Shown: positions 10,901 to 21,500 of the stretch, one piece after another
Layout of the letters: each line of letters opens with the position of its first letter
Position numbering within the stretch: position 1 is the stretch's first letter
Source of the DNA: Lepidostoma basale
Lineage: Eukaryota > Arthropoda > Insecta > Trichoptera > Lepidostomatidae
DNA length: 64,000 nt
NCBI GenBank assembly: GCA_022606425.2
Contig: JAHDVF020000136.1
Coordinates: 310,001 to 374,000, forward strand
Direction of reading: 5' to 3'
Notes under the pieces: model-generated
Databases searched by the model: none
The model's input: the letters and a program-made list of their open reading frames with translations, nothing else
Told to the model about the DNA's origin: nothing
Translations under genes and position numbers: made by a program

Positions 10901-12432
10901 TTATTCTTCTAGGCTACGGCAGCCATGTTTGATGTAGGATGTTATGAAGTGTCTCTGGGTGATACTATTGGAGTAGGAACCGTGGGATCCATTAGGAGGA
11001 TGCTTCAGGAAGTGAATCACGTTGCCACACCAGACACCCTCGCACTCCACTGCCATGACACCTATGGACAGGCACTGGCTAATGTGTTAGTAGGATTGGA
11101 GGTGAGCTTATACTTTGAATGACATATGTTTTATCATGTCCTCATTGCATATTCAATTGTACTTATGTTTCAATAAATTTCGTTTTCTTGAAACAACTTT
11201 ACCTTATTATTTCAATCAACTATAATTTTTTTAATCATATAATTAGGTGGACTTTTTAATACACAAATAGAAAATAAGAAAATAGGTTTTTGAAATTCAT
11301 GTTTTATAATAGTTTTATTTTTATAATGAAAATAAAATCTGGTCTCAATGTCCTAAGATGATGACAGTTACCGAAACCGGTCGAAACTAAAGGTCAAGTG
11401 GAATAAAACTAAGTAAAATAAAGATTTTTATTTTATTTTTTTATTTATCAATTAATAGCATTAATACTTTATTTTTATTAATCTGTTTTGACATGTTTCG
11501 TACTATTGGAACATCAACAAAATGTTTTTGATTTCTTTAATCTTTCGTTTTATTGTGTGGCAAATATTTTTTTGTCAAATAGATTTTGCTAATAATAAAA
11601 TTACAACCTTCGTCCTTCATGGTGGTTATTATTATTTTATTGAATCGCTCTTTACATCATTACAGCGACAGCCAAATCAATGTAAAGGGTATAGCTATCA
11701 TATTGATTCTCATGACATGTAGCTAATCTATCACCATTTTATTGTCACGTGAATTCTGCACTAGACCACAACGCCATTGTGACAATCACCTCCCCAACGC
11801 CGGGAATCGATCCCGGGACTTTTGGGGTGGCAGTCACTTACCATTCGGCCACGAAGATCGTGATGTGGTTTTGTAGAATTCACGAGACAATAAAATTGGC
11901 CATAGACTAGCTACCTATCGTAAAAATGTAAATATACCGTAAAATTGTATACGTTAATTGGGTTCAAATAACCTGTTGTATTAAAAAATGTGAAAAGCAA
12001 TGGGAAACTACCATATTAAAATGGCCCACGTGGCATCCCATGAACCAGCAAAAATGTTAATAGACTTTGCTGCAAACCAATCTCTAGGATGGAACTTTTA
12101 CAATTTAAGATAATTTAAGATATTATAAGAAATATTTTTTCATTTTATTTTTACAGATAGACATAAGATGTTTTGATTCCTCCGTGTCTGGACTGGGTGG
12201 TTGTCCTTATGCCAAAGGAGCGTCTGGTAATTTAGCAACCGAAGATTTAGTCTACATGCTCCACGGTTTCGGCTTTGACACTGGAATTGACCTGGTAAAG
12301 CTCATGGAAGTTGGGAGGTTCATGTGCAATTTCCTAGGAAAAGATAATGTATCCAAGGTCAACCGAGCCCTTGGCAACACTGTTTCCAGCAATGACGATA
12401 TCAACGAGAGAGCTAGATGTATTAATCAATAA
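7925..12432 (+). CDS. HMGCL: Hydroxymethylglutaryl-CoA lyase, mitochondrial (complete)
   Basis: Splits HMG-CoA into acetoacetate and acetyl-CoA, the last step of leucine breakdown and ketone-body formation, in the mitochondrial matrix. Six exons in phase: 7925-7984, 8170-8315, 8652-8775, 9907-10119, 10913-11101, 12157-12432; 335 residues, normal for the family. The first 20 residues ([10 protein letters not shown]...) are basic and hydroxylated without acidic residues, fitting a targeting peptide. The TIM barrel carries [11 protein letters not shown] (catalytic Arg, metal Asp), [14 protein letters not shown] (metal histidines) and [20 protein letters not shown] (active-site Cys, metal Asn). 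Introns contain transposon debris, yet all splice sites and the frame are intact, so the gene looks functional. Confidence 0.97.
8170..8315 (+). CDS. HMGCL: HMGCL exon 2 (PRDGLQNE)
   Basis: Acceptor ctctacag at 8169, donor ACAAG|gtaaaa at 8315. Encodes [18 protein letters not shown] and [13 protein letters not shown]: substrate and metal residues of the first barrel strand. Confidence 0.95.
8652..8775 (+). CDS. HMGCL: HMGCL exon 3
   Basis: Acceptor tattttcag at 8651, donor GCT|gtacgt at 8775. Encodes [17 protein letters not shown] to [12 protein letters not shown]. Confidence 0.95.
8850..9125 (+). mobile_element. Retroelement tail in HMGCL intron 3
   Basis: Matches the reverse complement of 15895-16185: shared blocks include gagcattatg, atatcattgtattttat, ggacgatcg and ggagatgcctattggtg. 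It ends in gtggcagtccattctttctg...gatggttagttagtt, the common 3' end of LINE family A. A run of about 13 G lies at 9023. Decayed. Confidence 0.65.
9228..9430. repeat. Palindromic hammerhead-type repeat, family 1, in HMGCL intron 3
   Basis: Inverted arms begin with ttgtttcttgaataa and aattaatacgaatgaaaa and end with aacttctagaaaacag. On the minus strand the centre reads TTGATAATGCC, loop, GGCAAAACATGTCA: a degenerate ribozyme core with the essential GAAA changed to AAAA. The right arm is truncated. Confidence 0.6.
9465..9860 (-). mobile_element. LINE family A fragment (RT C-terminus and 3' tail)
   Basis: On the minus strand the conceptual product includes [16 protein letters not shown] and MYEVCKAD, then tail sequence ending in GCGGAG-type motifs. 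The outer edge carries the family A tail (gagagaatggactgctaca in reverse). Lies in HMGCL intron 3. Confidence 0.65.
9907..10119 (+). CDS. HMGCL: HMGCL exon 4
   Basis: Acceptor tattaag at 9906, donor CACAG|gtaaaa at 10119. Encodes [20 protein letters not shown] to [12 protein letters not shown] and KVAQ, the middle barrel strands. Confidence 0.95.
10385..10525. repeat. Probable LINE tail scrap in HMGCL intron 4
   Basis: A locally GC-richer block (ggccctacagcccaaatcga ... ctcctcctgtcctcc) resembles reversed LINE tail sequence. The rest of the intron is AT-rich and shows nothing. Confidence 0.3.
10913..11101 (+). CDS. HMGCL: HMGCL exon 5 (metal-binding HxH)
   Basis: Acceptor cttctag at 10912, donor GGAG|gtgagc at 11101. 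Encodes [15 protein letters not shown] and [19 protein letters not shown]. Confidence 0.95.
11341..11410 (+). repeat. Decayed hammerhead-like repeat end
   Basis: Contains ccGAAACCGGTCgaaac followed by gtggaataaaactaagt, like the GAAA-palindrome-C part of the ribozyme repeats here. The first half of the core (aagatgatga) and helix II are not convincing. Confidence 0.35.
11625..11862 (-). mobile_element. tRNA-derived SINE, minus copy
   Basis: On the minus strand: tRNA-like head with A box (gtggccgaatgg) and B box (ggatcgattccc), then the shared body gtgattgtcac ... aattcacgtgacaataaaat and tail with gatagctataccctttaca. Same family as 18822, 25137, 35158 and 60751. Confidence 0.75.
11863..12095 (+). 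mobile_element. tRNA-derived SINE body, headless, inverted against 11625-11862
   Basis: Continues from the SINE head in the opposite direction: gtagaattcacgagacaata, gactagctacct, then ggttcaaataacctgttgta and ggcatcccatgaaccagc, which match 18930-19100. Two SINE copies therefore sit head-to-head in HMGCL intron 5. Confidence 0.65.
12157..12432 (+). CDS. HMGCL: HMGCL exon 6 (catalytic Cys loop)
   Basis: Acceptor tttttacag at 12156; encodes [17 protein letters not shown] and the C-terminal helices; stop TAA at 12430. Ends ARCINQ, so no peroxisomal tripeptide of the SKL/CKL type is present. Confidence 0.95.
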   Translation: MDIRCFDSSVSGLGGCPYAKGASGNLATEDLVYMLHGFGFDTGIDLVKLMEVGRFMCNFLGKDNVSKVNRALGNTVSSNDDINERARCINQ

Positions 12433-13315
12433 TTTCAATTTTCAGAATGAAAAACAAATGAAGCTAGGTATGATTTTTATAAATTCTGCATTCCTACGGT
12501 TTCTCCTTTCATTGTATTTTTAAGAATTTTAATAATAGATTTATTTATTATTTAAGTGTTGCCAGTATGATGTTTTATATGCATTTAAAAATCTATGATA
12601 AAATTTAAAAAGTTGTATGAATTTCACAAATGTTTTAAAATGGGATTTTTATAATTATGCTTTCGCCTTCGAGTTTAGTTATTTTTCATACTTTATTATA
12701 AATTATTTTTACAATTGTGATAAATGCCTAAAATTGATGTCTTACGATATTCTATTTTTTAAATGTAAAAAAATACCATTTTATTATTTGAGTACATAAT
12801 TTTAAAAGTTGCTATATGTGTAAGAAAAGGGCTACCTTATTCCGTTAAAACAGGGTTTTAAATATAATTATGTTATACTAGTGTTATTATTTAAGAATGT
12901 TAAATGCATTTTAGAACAACATTTATTGAAACAATTTTTAATTTTTATTTAAGACATTGGTTGAGTTATGAATTTTTTAAATAATTGACCAAAATACATA
13001 ACACATTTGAAAACATTTTAATGACGTTAATTAAATAGGTTAGCTTTTTTGTAAGTATATTGGGTTCTTGGCATTATTTCTGCAGAACCTCTTGCAGTTC
13101 TAAACAGTTTGAAATATTTAATTGTAGAGTTATTACACACCACAAATAAAATAATGTTACTGAGAATGGACGCGCCTCGCTGTATTGAAAAATAATAATT
13201 TTAAGCCAAAGATTGTAAATTTTTTTTTAGTATGTTTATAAAATAAAAGATTTTTCATTTAATTACAAATGTAATTTTATTATTTATCGCATGGAACTAT
13301 CTTTAACTGTACTTC
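12433..13315 (+). other. HMGCL 3' UTR and flank
   Basis: AT-rich, no coding content recognised. Possible poly(A) signals AATAAA near 13147 and 13237. I see no repeat family here. Confidence 0.5.
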
Positions 13316-13366
13316 GGGAATTAAAAAACATTGTTTAAACCACTTTTTAATAAAAAAAATATTAAA

Positions 13367-13408
13367 ATACACGACATGTTTCGGAGGATACCTCCATCTT
13401 CAGGTGAA
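13367..13408 (-). ncRNA. Hammerhead ribozyme candidate, intact core
   Basis: Minus strand: helix I strand CAC, CTGAAGA (13403-13397), unpaired T, helix II GGAGG-TAT-CCTCC, GAAA, palindrome ACATGT, C at 13373 (cleavage GUC), helix I return strand GTG. All core residues of the hammerhead consensus are present; helix III would form between two molecules or with the partner copy. Confidence 0.72.
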
Positions 13409-13669
13409 AAAATATAACAAAAACTAAACAAAGAAAGAATATTAAAAAAACGCCATTAAAATTCGATACAAAAATTCAAATTTAAAAATTAAGTTGGGTT
13501 ATTTGTTATAAGTAGGTACTAACAATTATTTTTTAACAGTAAAATAATAAATAACATTAAATAATAATAATACACGATGATAATATAATTTAGAAAAAAC
13601 ATACATTTGAAAATATATAATTTATATAGAAATTAATAAATGATTAATTTGCATTTGATTGGGAACGGG

Positions 13670-13708
13670 AGCTTGAAGATGGAGGTATCCTCCGAAACAT
13701 GTCGTGTA
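13670..13708 (+). ncRNA. Hammerhead ribozyme candidate, C3U mutant
   Basis: Plus-strand partner of the copy at 13367. The core reads TTGAAGA (13673-13679), so C3 is replaced by U; helix II, GAAA, ACATGT and C (13703) are intact. Probably inactive or weak. Confidence 0.6.
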
Positions 13709-13839
13709 TTTTAATATTTTTTTTATTAAAAAGTAGTTTAAACAATGTTTTTTTAATTCCCATAGTAGATTACTACGGAATTCCACAGTGTTAATGCCTT
13801 AACTTTCAATAAATATCTTTAACTGAAATGGACGGCGTG

Positions 13840-14340
13840 AAGAGCGAATGTTTTCCGGAACAAAGGAACCCGAAAAACAAGGCTACGTCAACACACAGTA
13901 ACCAGTAACACGAAGTTCCCGCGCGGGCGGTAATGGCGGGACGGAAGGGGCCCGCGTATTTTCTTGTTAGCGCCTAAAAAGCCGCAGTTAATAAAAATCT
14001 CAGCGGCGATCCCCGCTGACCTTTCGCCGCGTGCAGCCGAGTGTCAGGCGCTGCATTCCGTCAGCGAAATGTTAATTTAACTGGATCGAGGAGTTGGCCG
14101 AGCGGACCAGAAGCGGCCCGGATTTGGCTCCGTGCCCGCGCTCCCTCGCCGGCTGCGGCTCCTTCCAGTCGAGCCACCGGACTGCGCGCTGCCGGACCAG
14201 CATCTAAATACGATCTCCCAGTCCAGTCCGAATTATTCGCTGAGTTCCAATTATATCGCCACATTTCTCCATGATCGTTCAGTGCACGACGCGCCATCGC
14301 CGACGTTCGCGCCTCCCGGAAAACGCGCCAATCAAAACTG
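13840..14340. promoter_or_regulatory. GC- and CpG-rich block upstream of the MTCL-like gene
   Basis: Much richer in G, C and CpG than anything nearby (cccgcgcgggcgg, ctttcgccgcgtgcagccg). About 1-1.5 kb upstream of the ATG at 15364. Likely a promoter region and/or a non-coding first exon. The short open frames on both strands are by-products of base composition. Confidence 0.45.
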
Positions 14341-15363
14341 AACGTCTAAATTATGTAATTAAAAGAACGCCAAAACCCTGTTCCTAATTCAAAACTTTCA
14401 ACAAACTGTTAGTAGGTACGAACTTTTTAAGTTTATTTTTATATTTTTGGAAAGGGGTATAAGCATGAACATTTTTAGCCTGTCAGTTTGAAATCCATTT
14501 GGATTCGGTCGTTTTTCGCCTAACGCAGTTTTTTTACGGCGCACGTTTTTCACGTAGGTGCTGGAAATAGAGCGTCGAGCTTTCATCGCATTCATCACCT
14601 GACGTCACGGCGACTGTTTACACGATTCTGCTAATCCAGAAACACGCGGCACTCAAAAGTGGATAGTTTTGACAACTGTCTATTGCATATTGATGCATGT
14701 CTACTTCGGAGATTTCTTTACAAACAGTTTTCTCTTAAACTCGTCACCATATACTATAAATATATTCAAAAACCTTTGCTATTTATACTACGATAGTTTC
14801 AGCGTATGCATTTGTTCTGTATCAATCACCTCCGTTTAAATTAAGACTTAACATCGAGTAGGTACCACAATTTAAAGTGAAAATACGGCTGCAGTAACGT
14901 TTTTCGGGATATAAAAAAATTGGGAGTTAAGATAATAAACCAAGTGGCATTTAATACGCATTAAGAGTTGTCATTTTTACACAAATAGAATAACTACGTA
15001 TTTAAAACTCACGAAACGACACGAGGAACGTTCGGCAACGGACGACTTAAATATTAATCAACCCTACGTGTGTACCCATCCTCATTAGTGCAAGGACGTA
15101 AAATATACCTACCCACAAAAAAAACACTTGAGAGATATTTTCGCGTGTGAAGACTCCTTTAAAAAGTAATATTTAAATATTATTTCCCCTAGCTGTGATT
15201 TAAGTGATCAAAATTCAAGTGATGACTTTTTAAAAATCTAATAAAATGCGTGAAGTGATCCCTAATAGCCACCTTACAGATTAATAGTAGTCGCGTCCTA
15301 CAATTACTGATGTTAGCGCCTCTCTCGCGTGTTTGAGACGTCGTATTCAGTTCGCTTAGCAGG
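14341..15363 (+). other. 5' flank / possible 5' UTR of the MTCL-like gene
   Basis: AT-rich, no gene. An arthropod initiator-like TCAGTT lies at 15347-15352, 15 bases before the ATG. If used, the 5' UTR would be extremely short; the GC-rich block upstream is an alternative promoter. Confidence 0.35.
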
Positions 15364-15551
15364 ATGCATCATCTGTACCCCCTGGCCAAGGGGGACCCCC
15401 TGTGTCCGCTGGGCTTCCACCCGCAGGTGCGATGGCCCACCCGCTGCAAACGTTGCTTCAGGGACTACAAGGAGCACGGGGGAAGGAAGAAGGACGAGGA
15501 CCTGACGGTGTCCTCACCGAGCCTTGCAACATGGAACTCAGCTTCCTCACG
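15364..15551 (+). CDS. MTCL-like exon 1 (Cys/His cluster)
   Basis: ATG at 15364, donor TCACG|gtacgt at 15551, ends after two bases of Arg. Cys14, His19, Cys28, Cys31 and His38 (PLCPLGFHP ... RCKRCFRDYKEH) could bind zinc. Strong third-position GC bias unlike the surroundings. Confidence 0.85.
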
Positions 15552-18500
15552 GTACGTACCTATTACTTAAGCGCATATTTATTATTTCTTGAACAATGCT
15601 GTAAAACTCCATATCTTCTTCTTATTCGTATCAAAGGTAAGAAACATTTATATATTGCAGAGGTAGCACTCTCTTTTTTTTGCTATTGTGGTGGAATGTT
15701 TGAACGACTTTTTGTCGTTTCCGGGGGCGCCGGGTGTTATAGTAACACCGCACGTGGAGTTACTTTCCTTGCTCCCATTTTAAATAATTAATACGAACTG
15801 ACAATGGTTATTTGATAATACTTTAGCAAGGCAAAACATGTCATTTCCATAAAACTTACTTGTACGCATAGTTACGTTAAATTTTTTAATTATAACTAAC
15901 TAACTAACTAAAAATCATCCCCTTTCTCCGTAGGGGTAGCCAGAAAGAATGAACTGCCACACTTTAACCGATATGACACTCCAACCTTCTCTTTTCGCCC
16001 CCGCGGGAGGCGATAAGGCACCAATAGGCATCTCCCGCGCACACTACGATCGTCCAACGTCCACAAAATAAATCTAAAACAAATAATATAAAATACAATG
16101 ATATCAAATAAAATAACAAAATAAAAATATCATAATGTTCTTTTTGATGGTGCGCATTTTGCCAGCTGGACGATCCGGACATTTGTGTTTATTTAATTCA
16201 ATAATCAATTGTGTTTATTTAATTCAATAATCAATTGTATCTCAATAGAGACGAAGATGCAAATTGGAAACAGAATATGGTTGATCAAGGTGTTTACAGG
16301 ACCTATGACCTGTCATTGGTTGGGTTAAGCGCACGCTTTATGTAATACAAAATTCCCCATTCCACCTTATTTTTTCTTATGACCACCATGTCTGACAAAT
16401 TTTTGGAAGTTGTATATATGTTAATCTCCAACACCACCCTTTACATGGTAGTATATTCAATCTACACACTATGAAGATTGTAGTTTAAGCATTAAGCAGA
16501 AGATCTTTTTAACGCGAAGTGAAAGGCTATTTAATTTATATTCTATTTATTTCATTTATATTCTACGTATCCTCTGTTCTTTTAATTAACTGTTATTAAC
16601 TAACAACTCTAACAAGAACTTCAAAATGTTGTCAAAATTAAATTATTTACGTAGTATAATAAAAAGGATGGAAAAACTATTCAAACGATTTGTTTGTCTG
16701 CAACAGTGATTCCCAAAGTGGTCTATATAGACCCCCAGGGGTCCACGACAACTTGCAGGAGGTCTACGACAGCTACAAAAAAAATTAGGGGTCCACGAGA
16801 TGGTTAAAGTAAATTGAATCGGAATATTGAAACGCAAAACTAATTTAAAATGACGTGCGTGCATGACACGATGTTCAGAATTCCAAAGAAATTTACCAGA
16901 AAATAGCAGTGTGTCAGTCTAACGCTTCCGTCTACCCTTCGTAGAAACGGCGCGATGCGATGGTTAGTTATAACTAACAGTTAGGTGGTGATGGTTAGTT
17001 ATAACTAACGGTTAGTCAGTATTATGTTGAGACGTCTACCTAAATTTCAATATAATAAAGTAATATTATTTTTAAAAGAGAATGGTTAGGAAAGTATACG
17101 TTAATGATGTAAATGGAGTGCGGAGTCGAGGTAGACCGAGGAAAACATGGCATGACGAAATAAATCAAGTTTTAAAGGTTGGTCATGTTAGAAGTCTGAA
17201 GAATCGACGTGCGTGTATGACTCGTTGTATGAATCTAGAGATGTGTGCCAGGATAGAGTAGTGTGACGGTCCACTCTCTCTGCCTACCACTGCGGAGAAA
17301 CGGCGTGATGGTTTTGTTGTTGTATATTATTTTAGAGGTCGGAAAAAATCGACGTGCGTGTTTATAAATGTGGAGGAATAATTGCGTATATTTTCATGGT
17401 TGGCAGCAATGTGCTTTGTGTGATTTTGGGTGACAACGTGCGATTTCTCCTTCTCGTGGTGGTGGTAATAAGTAGGGGATGATTTGTGTCTGCTAAGGTA
17501 CTTCACTGTTGTACCATGTCGCCGGCAGTGTGTACGTGAGAAATGAGTTTCTCTCCTACACACTGCCGGCGACATGACACCACATTATCCTGAAGATGGA
17601 GACTGAAGCGATCTCCGAAACGTCGGTCGAGAAGGAGAAATCACACGTAGTTACCCAAAATCACACAAAACATAAATGTGGAGGAATCTAGAGAGGTGGC
17701 AGATAAGAGTAGTGTAGGCGGTGCATTCTCTCTGCGCACCCATCCGGGAAACGGCGTAATGGTTTATTGTTGTTTATTAATGTACCGCAAATTAAATGAA
17801 GGCCGATGTGACAGAGTAAACAGCTCACAGAACACATGACGGTCCTAGCGTAGTGGGAATAATCTGGCTGCGAGTCCGTGGGGGATGCGCTCGGGAGGTC
17901 GGACACACATTTCTCTATAAATAAAAAAAATACAATTCACAACATAGAAGATCGAAGACTCGCTGTATGTATGTCGAGGAATCTAGAGAAGTGTATCATG
18001 ATAGAGTAGTGTGGCGGTCCATTCTCTCTGCCTACCTTTCCCGGGAAACGACGTGATAGTTTGTTTGCATTGTAAATATTCATTATTTCTTGAACAATGA
18101 TGTAAAACTTCATCTATCTAAATAAAATCCAAAGTGTGTTATTGTGTATTAATTTTACTCCCGTTTGACTGCATAATTATTATTCATTTTACACTATTTA
18201 TTAATTGTACACCGGCGGTTGTTCTGGTAATATATAGTTCATGTGAATGACATGTTTCGCCTGTCTAAGGCATTATCAAAAATCTTTTAAAAGGGCATTT
18301 GATAATGTCGAAACATGTCATTCGCATAAAATATAATAAATCTTTTCGAAAATACGTTTTTATTAATATTAATTATTTAATACTAGCTGACCCGGCAATG
18401 CTTCGCTATTGCTATAATCGAGTATATAAATAAACCCAATATATATTAATGAAATACAATTGAAGTTCACCTGGTTATGCCAAGCGAATATGAACTTTAA

Positions 18501-21500
18501 AAATTGGACTCTGAGCTCGATTATTAAGGTCTACATTTATATTTGGCCACGTAGCCAGAAGTTTGGACGAAAAATGGATACAAATACTGCTGATTTGGAG
18601 ACCATGGACCGCAAACAGACGTGCAGAGCCACCCTAACTATGGTGGAAGGATGACATGAACCGACACCTCGGAAAAACTGGATACAGTCTGAAAGAGACT
18701 GTATCCAGTTTTTCCGACGTGTATGAAGTGGCGTGGAAGCAAATGGAAGAGGCCATTGTCCAGGAGTGGACGGTAATAGGTTGAAGAAAAAAAAAGAAGA
18801 TCAATAACCTGAATGTGACGATCTTCTTGGCAGAGTGGCAAGAGCTATGACTGAAACACCGTAAGTCCCGGATTTGATTCCCTGCGATGGCAGTGTGATA
18901 GCCACTGTCTTTGGTATGGTGTGGAATTCACGTGTTAATAAAATGGCGCTAGATTAGCTACCTTTCACATGTGATGATAGCTTAAAAAGCTGTATACAAT
19001 AATTGTGTTCAAATAACCTGTTATATACACATGTGGAAAGCAACGAGAAACTACTACATTAAAGGCCCAACTGGCATCCCAAGAACTAGCAAAAATGTTA
19101 CACTTTGCTGCAAACTATTATATATATTTTTTTTGACATAAACGCCGCAAGGGCTTTTACAAAATATGACATGTTTAGTAACAAAGATAATTAGTATTTG
19201 CACACATAAACAGACAACTAACATAAAACGGCAAAACACAAAAACGAGAATAAGGATAACATAATAGAAAATCTAAGAGGTTCTCTAAAGAATCGAAGGA
19301 GGAAGGCACCTGTTCAGGACCTTGTCCGAAAGGCGTGCGAGATGGATCGGCCATGTAATACGACAAGAAGGCCTCTTGCATGCCATAATGGAGGGTATGA
19401 CCGAGGGGACAAACTCTAGGGGACGCCCACGCCGAGAGTACCTGGAGGACCTGTTGGTGGACGTGCGCTGCTCATCATATGCAGATTTCAAAAGATCCGC
19501 ACAAGACAGGGAAAAATGGAAGAGAAGAATAAAGGAAATTGCTGCAAAACAATCCCAGGATTGAAACCAGAGAGAGAGAGAGGGAATAGAAAATAGAAAT
19601 TACGTACATGAGATAGAAAAGAAACATTCATAATAATAATTTGACTGTAAAATGTCGAAATCGCATTGATTGAAAACTACACTGCTGGATATAGGCCTCT
19701 TACAATTTCCTCCACTCGTCTCTATCCTGTCCCCTTTGTATCCAAGATTTTCCAACCCTTTTGACAATATCATCGGCCCATCTCATCGGTGACCTTCCAA
19801 CACTTCGCCTATTTGCCCATGGTCTCCAACTGAGTATCCTGGGTGCCCATCTGTTGCCACCCTGTCTAGCCAAGTGTCCAGCCCATTGCTATTTCAATTT
19901 TGCCACTCGGTCCATGACGTCAGCAACCCTGGTGCGGCGTCTGATTTCTTCATTCCTTAAGCAAACCTGAGCAAACCTGAGTTGTTTTATTTGAAAAAAG
20001 TCCAGAGATATCTCACCGGAACCTTTGCATTCAGAATGGGATGCGGAACCAGATCTTTCCAGGAAGATCATTTATTATTACACGAATGAGAAGTTGCGTA
20101 TACTTGTCTACTATAATATACACAAAGCAACTCTATCGTACAGATGGTTCGTTTAAAATCGTTCGTAAAATACAGTAATGGCAAATGTATGAATGCGTAT
20201 ACAGAACGTAAATATTACATAAATTATTATGAACGGTGGAATACAGAATATTAGATCAACAAAACTTTGAAATTTTGCAAAAGTACTTTTCAAAATACTC
20301 GGAAGGATTTATCGTCATAGTTGCTGAAAACAAGCTTATTTTATTATTGAGACATTTGGAAGATTCGAAGGGAATTTGTGTATTTAGGTAGCATGTTCAC
20401 GGCGGATGGTCGAACGAATAGTGACGTTGAAAGAAGGGTAGGTGCGGGTAACAAAGAAAAATAACATTAAAAATAGTTATTGGAAACAAGAATTTATCAA
20501 TGAAAGCGAAAATGGTCGTTTACAATAGTGTTCTGGTCCCAACCCTTATGTGTGAAGCGAAGCATGGAACTGGAAGAAGAAGGATGAGAGCACGATAAAT
20601 GCGGTAGATATGAGGTAGGCTAAGACGCATGTATGGTAGAACGATGTACGACAGAATCTCAAACGCTGATATTAGAAAGGAATGTAGAGCGAAAGAAGAT
20701 ATTATAAACAAAATTATGAAAGGATCGCCGCGTTGGTTCGGACATATGGCCGCTAAAAATTGTTTACATGCGAAGACACTTGAATTTAAGCATGTATAAT
20801 ATGAACAGGACGTTTTTTTTTAATTTTTACATTTGACCGGATTTTTTGTCCGTTATATCGAGGTTTAACTTTATATCCAGCATACAGAATAACGTAATAT
20901 ATAATAAGAAGTAACTGTTTAGACAGACAATTTTCCAGGACGCATTCGAAACATTAATTTCTGACATTACATACCATAAATCATTTCTGTCAAAATTTTT
21001 CTTATTATATTATGGCTCTCAGGTACTGATTCAAGCAATATAATATTAATAAACTTGTAAATTTGTATTTTTACCACTTTATTCTTCACCTTGAAAAGCT
21101 CATCATCATGGGCAAAGTGGGCACTGACTTCAGTGTCTTTTGTAGCCCTGACGATGCTCCGGTGGGAACGAAACCGGTTGGTTGTTGTAAAAAATAAAGT
21201 GATTTAAATACAAATTTATAAGAATTAATTGTATCTCAACAGAGACGAAGATGTAAATTATTTGGAAACAGAATAAGGTAGTCGAGGCGTTTACAGGACT
21301 TATGACCTGTCATTGGTTTGGCTAAGCGATCACTTTATGTTTAACAACATTCACCATTCCGCCCTTCTTACAAATTTTTGACATTTTTGACAAATTTTTG
21401 GAACTTAAAAATTATTATTGCTTACAAATTATCTTAATAGATGGCGCTAGTGTAGATGTCCCTACCAACAGTGAAGTTATTAAAAAATATTAACATATAC

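Larger units (their letters stand above)
13316..13764. repeat. Palindromic element with paired hammerhead ribozymes (ACATGT family, GGAGG helix II)
   Basis: Arms of about 86 bp (13316-13400 and 13675-13764) are near-perfect inverted copies, from gggaattaaaaaacattg inward to the ribozyme core. The 275-bp AT-rich spacer has no coding content. The ribozymes lie at the inner edges, on opposite strands, tails outward. Confidence 0.85.
17322..17770 (+). mobile_element. LINE family A tail split by a ribozyme element
   Basis: LINE tail sequence (atcgacgtgcgtg) runs to 17379 and resumes at 17672 (gaatgtggaggaatctagag-like), with a 16-bp duplication on both sides of the inserted 17380-17671. Confidence 0.8.

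Noticed and set aside
11341..11400. Further hammerhead site near GAAACCGGTC
   Set aside because: The 3' half fits but no CTGANGA or helix II can be drawn, so it is listed only as a decayed repeat end.
11790..11862. Possible tRNA gene on the minus strand
   Set aside because: A and B boxes are present, but the acceptor stem does not close and the sequence continues into the SINE body, so it is a SINE head.
14041..14341. Overlapping 69-78 codon open frames on both strands
   Set aside because: They lie in a GC-rich block where stops are rare, have no recognisable content, and overlap one another on opposite strands.
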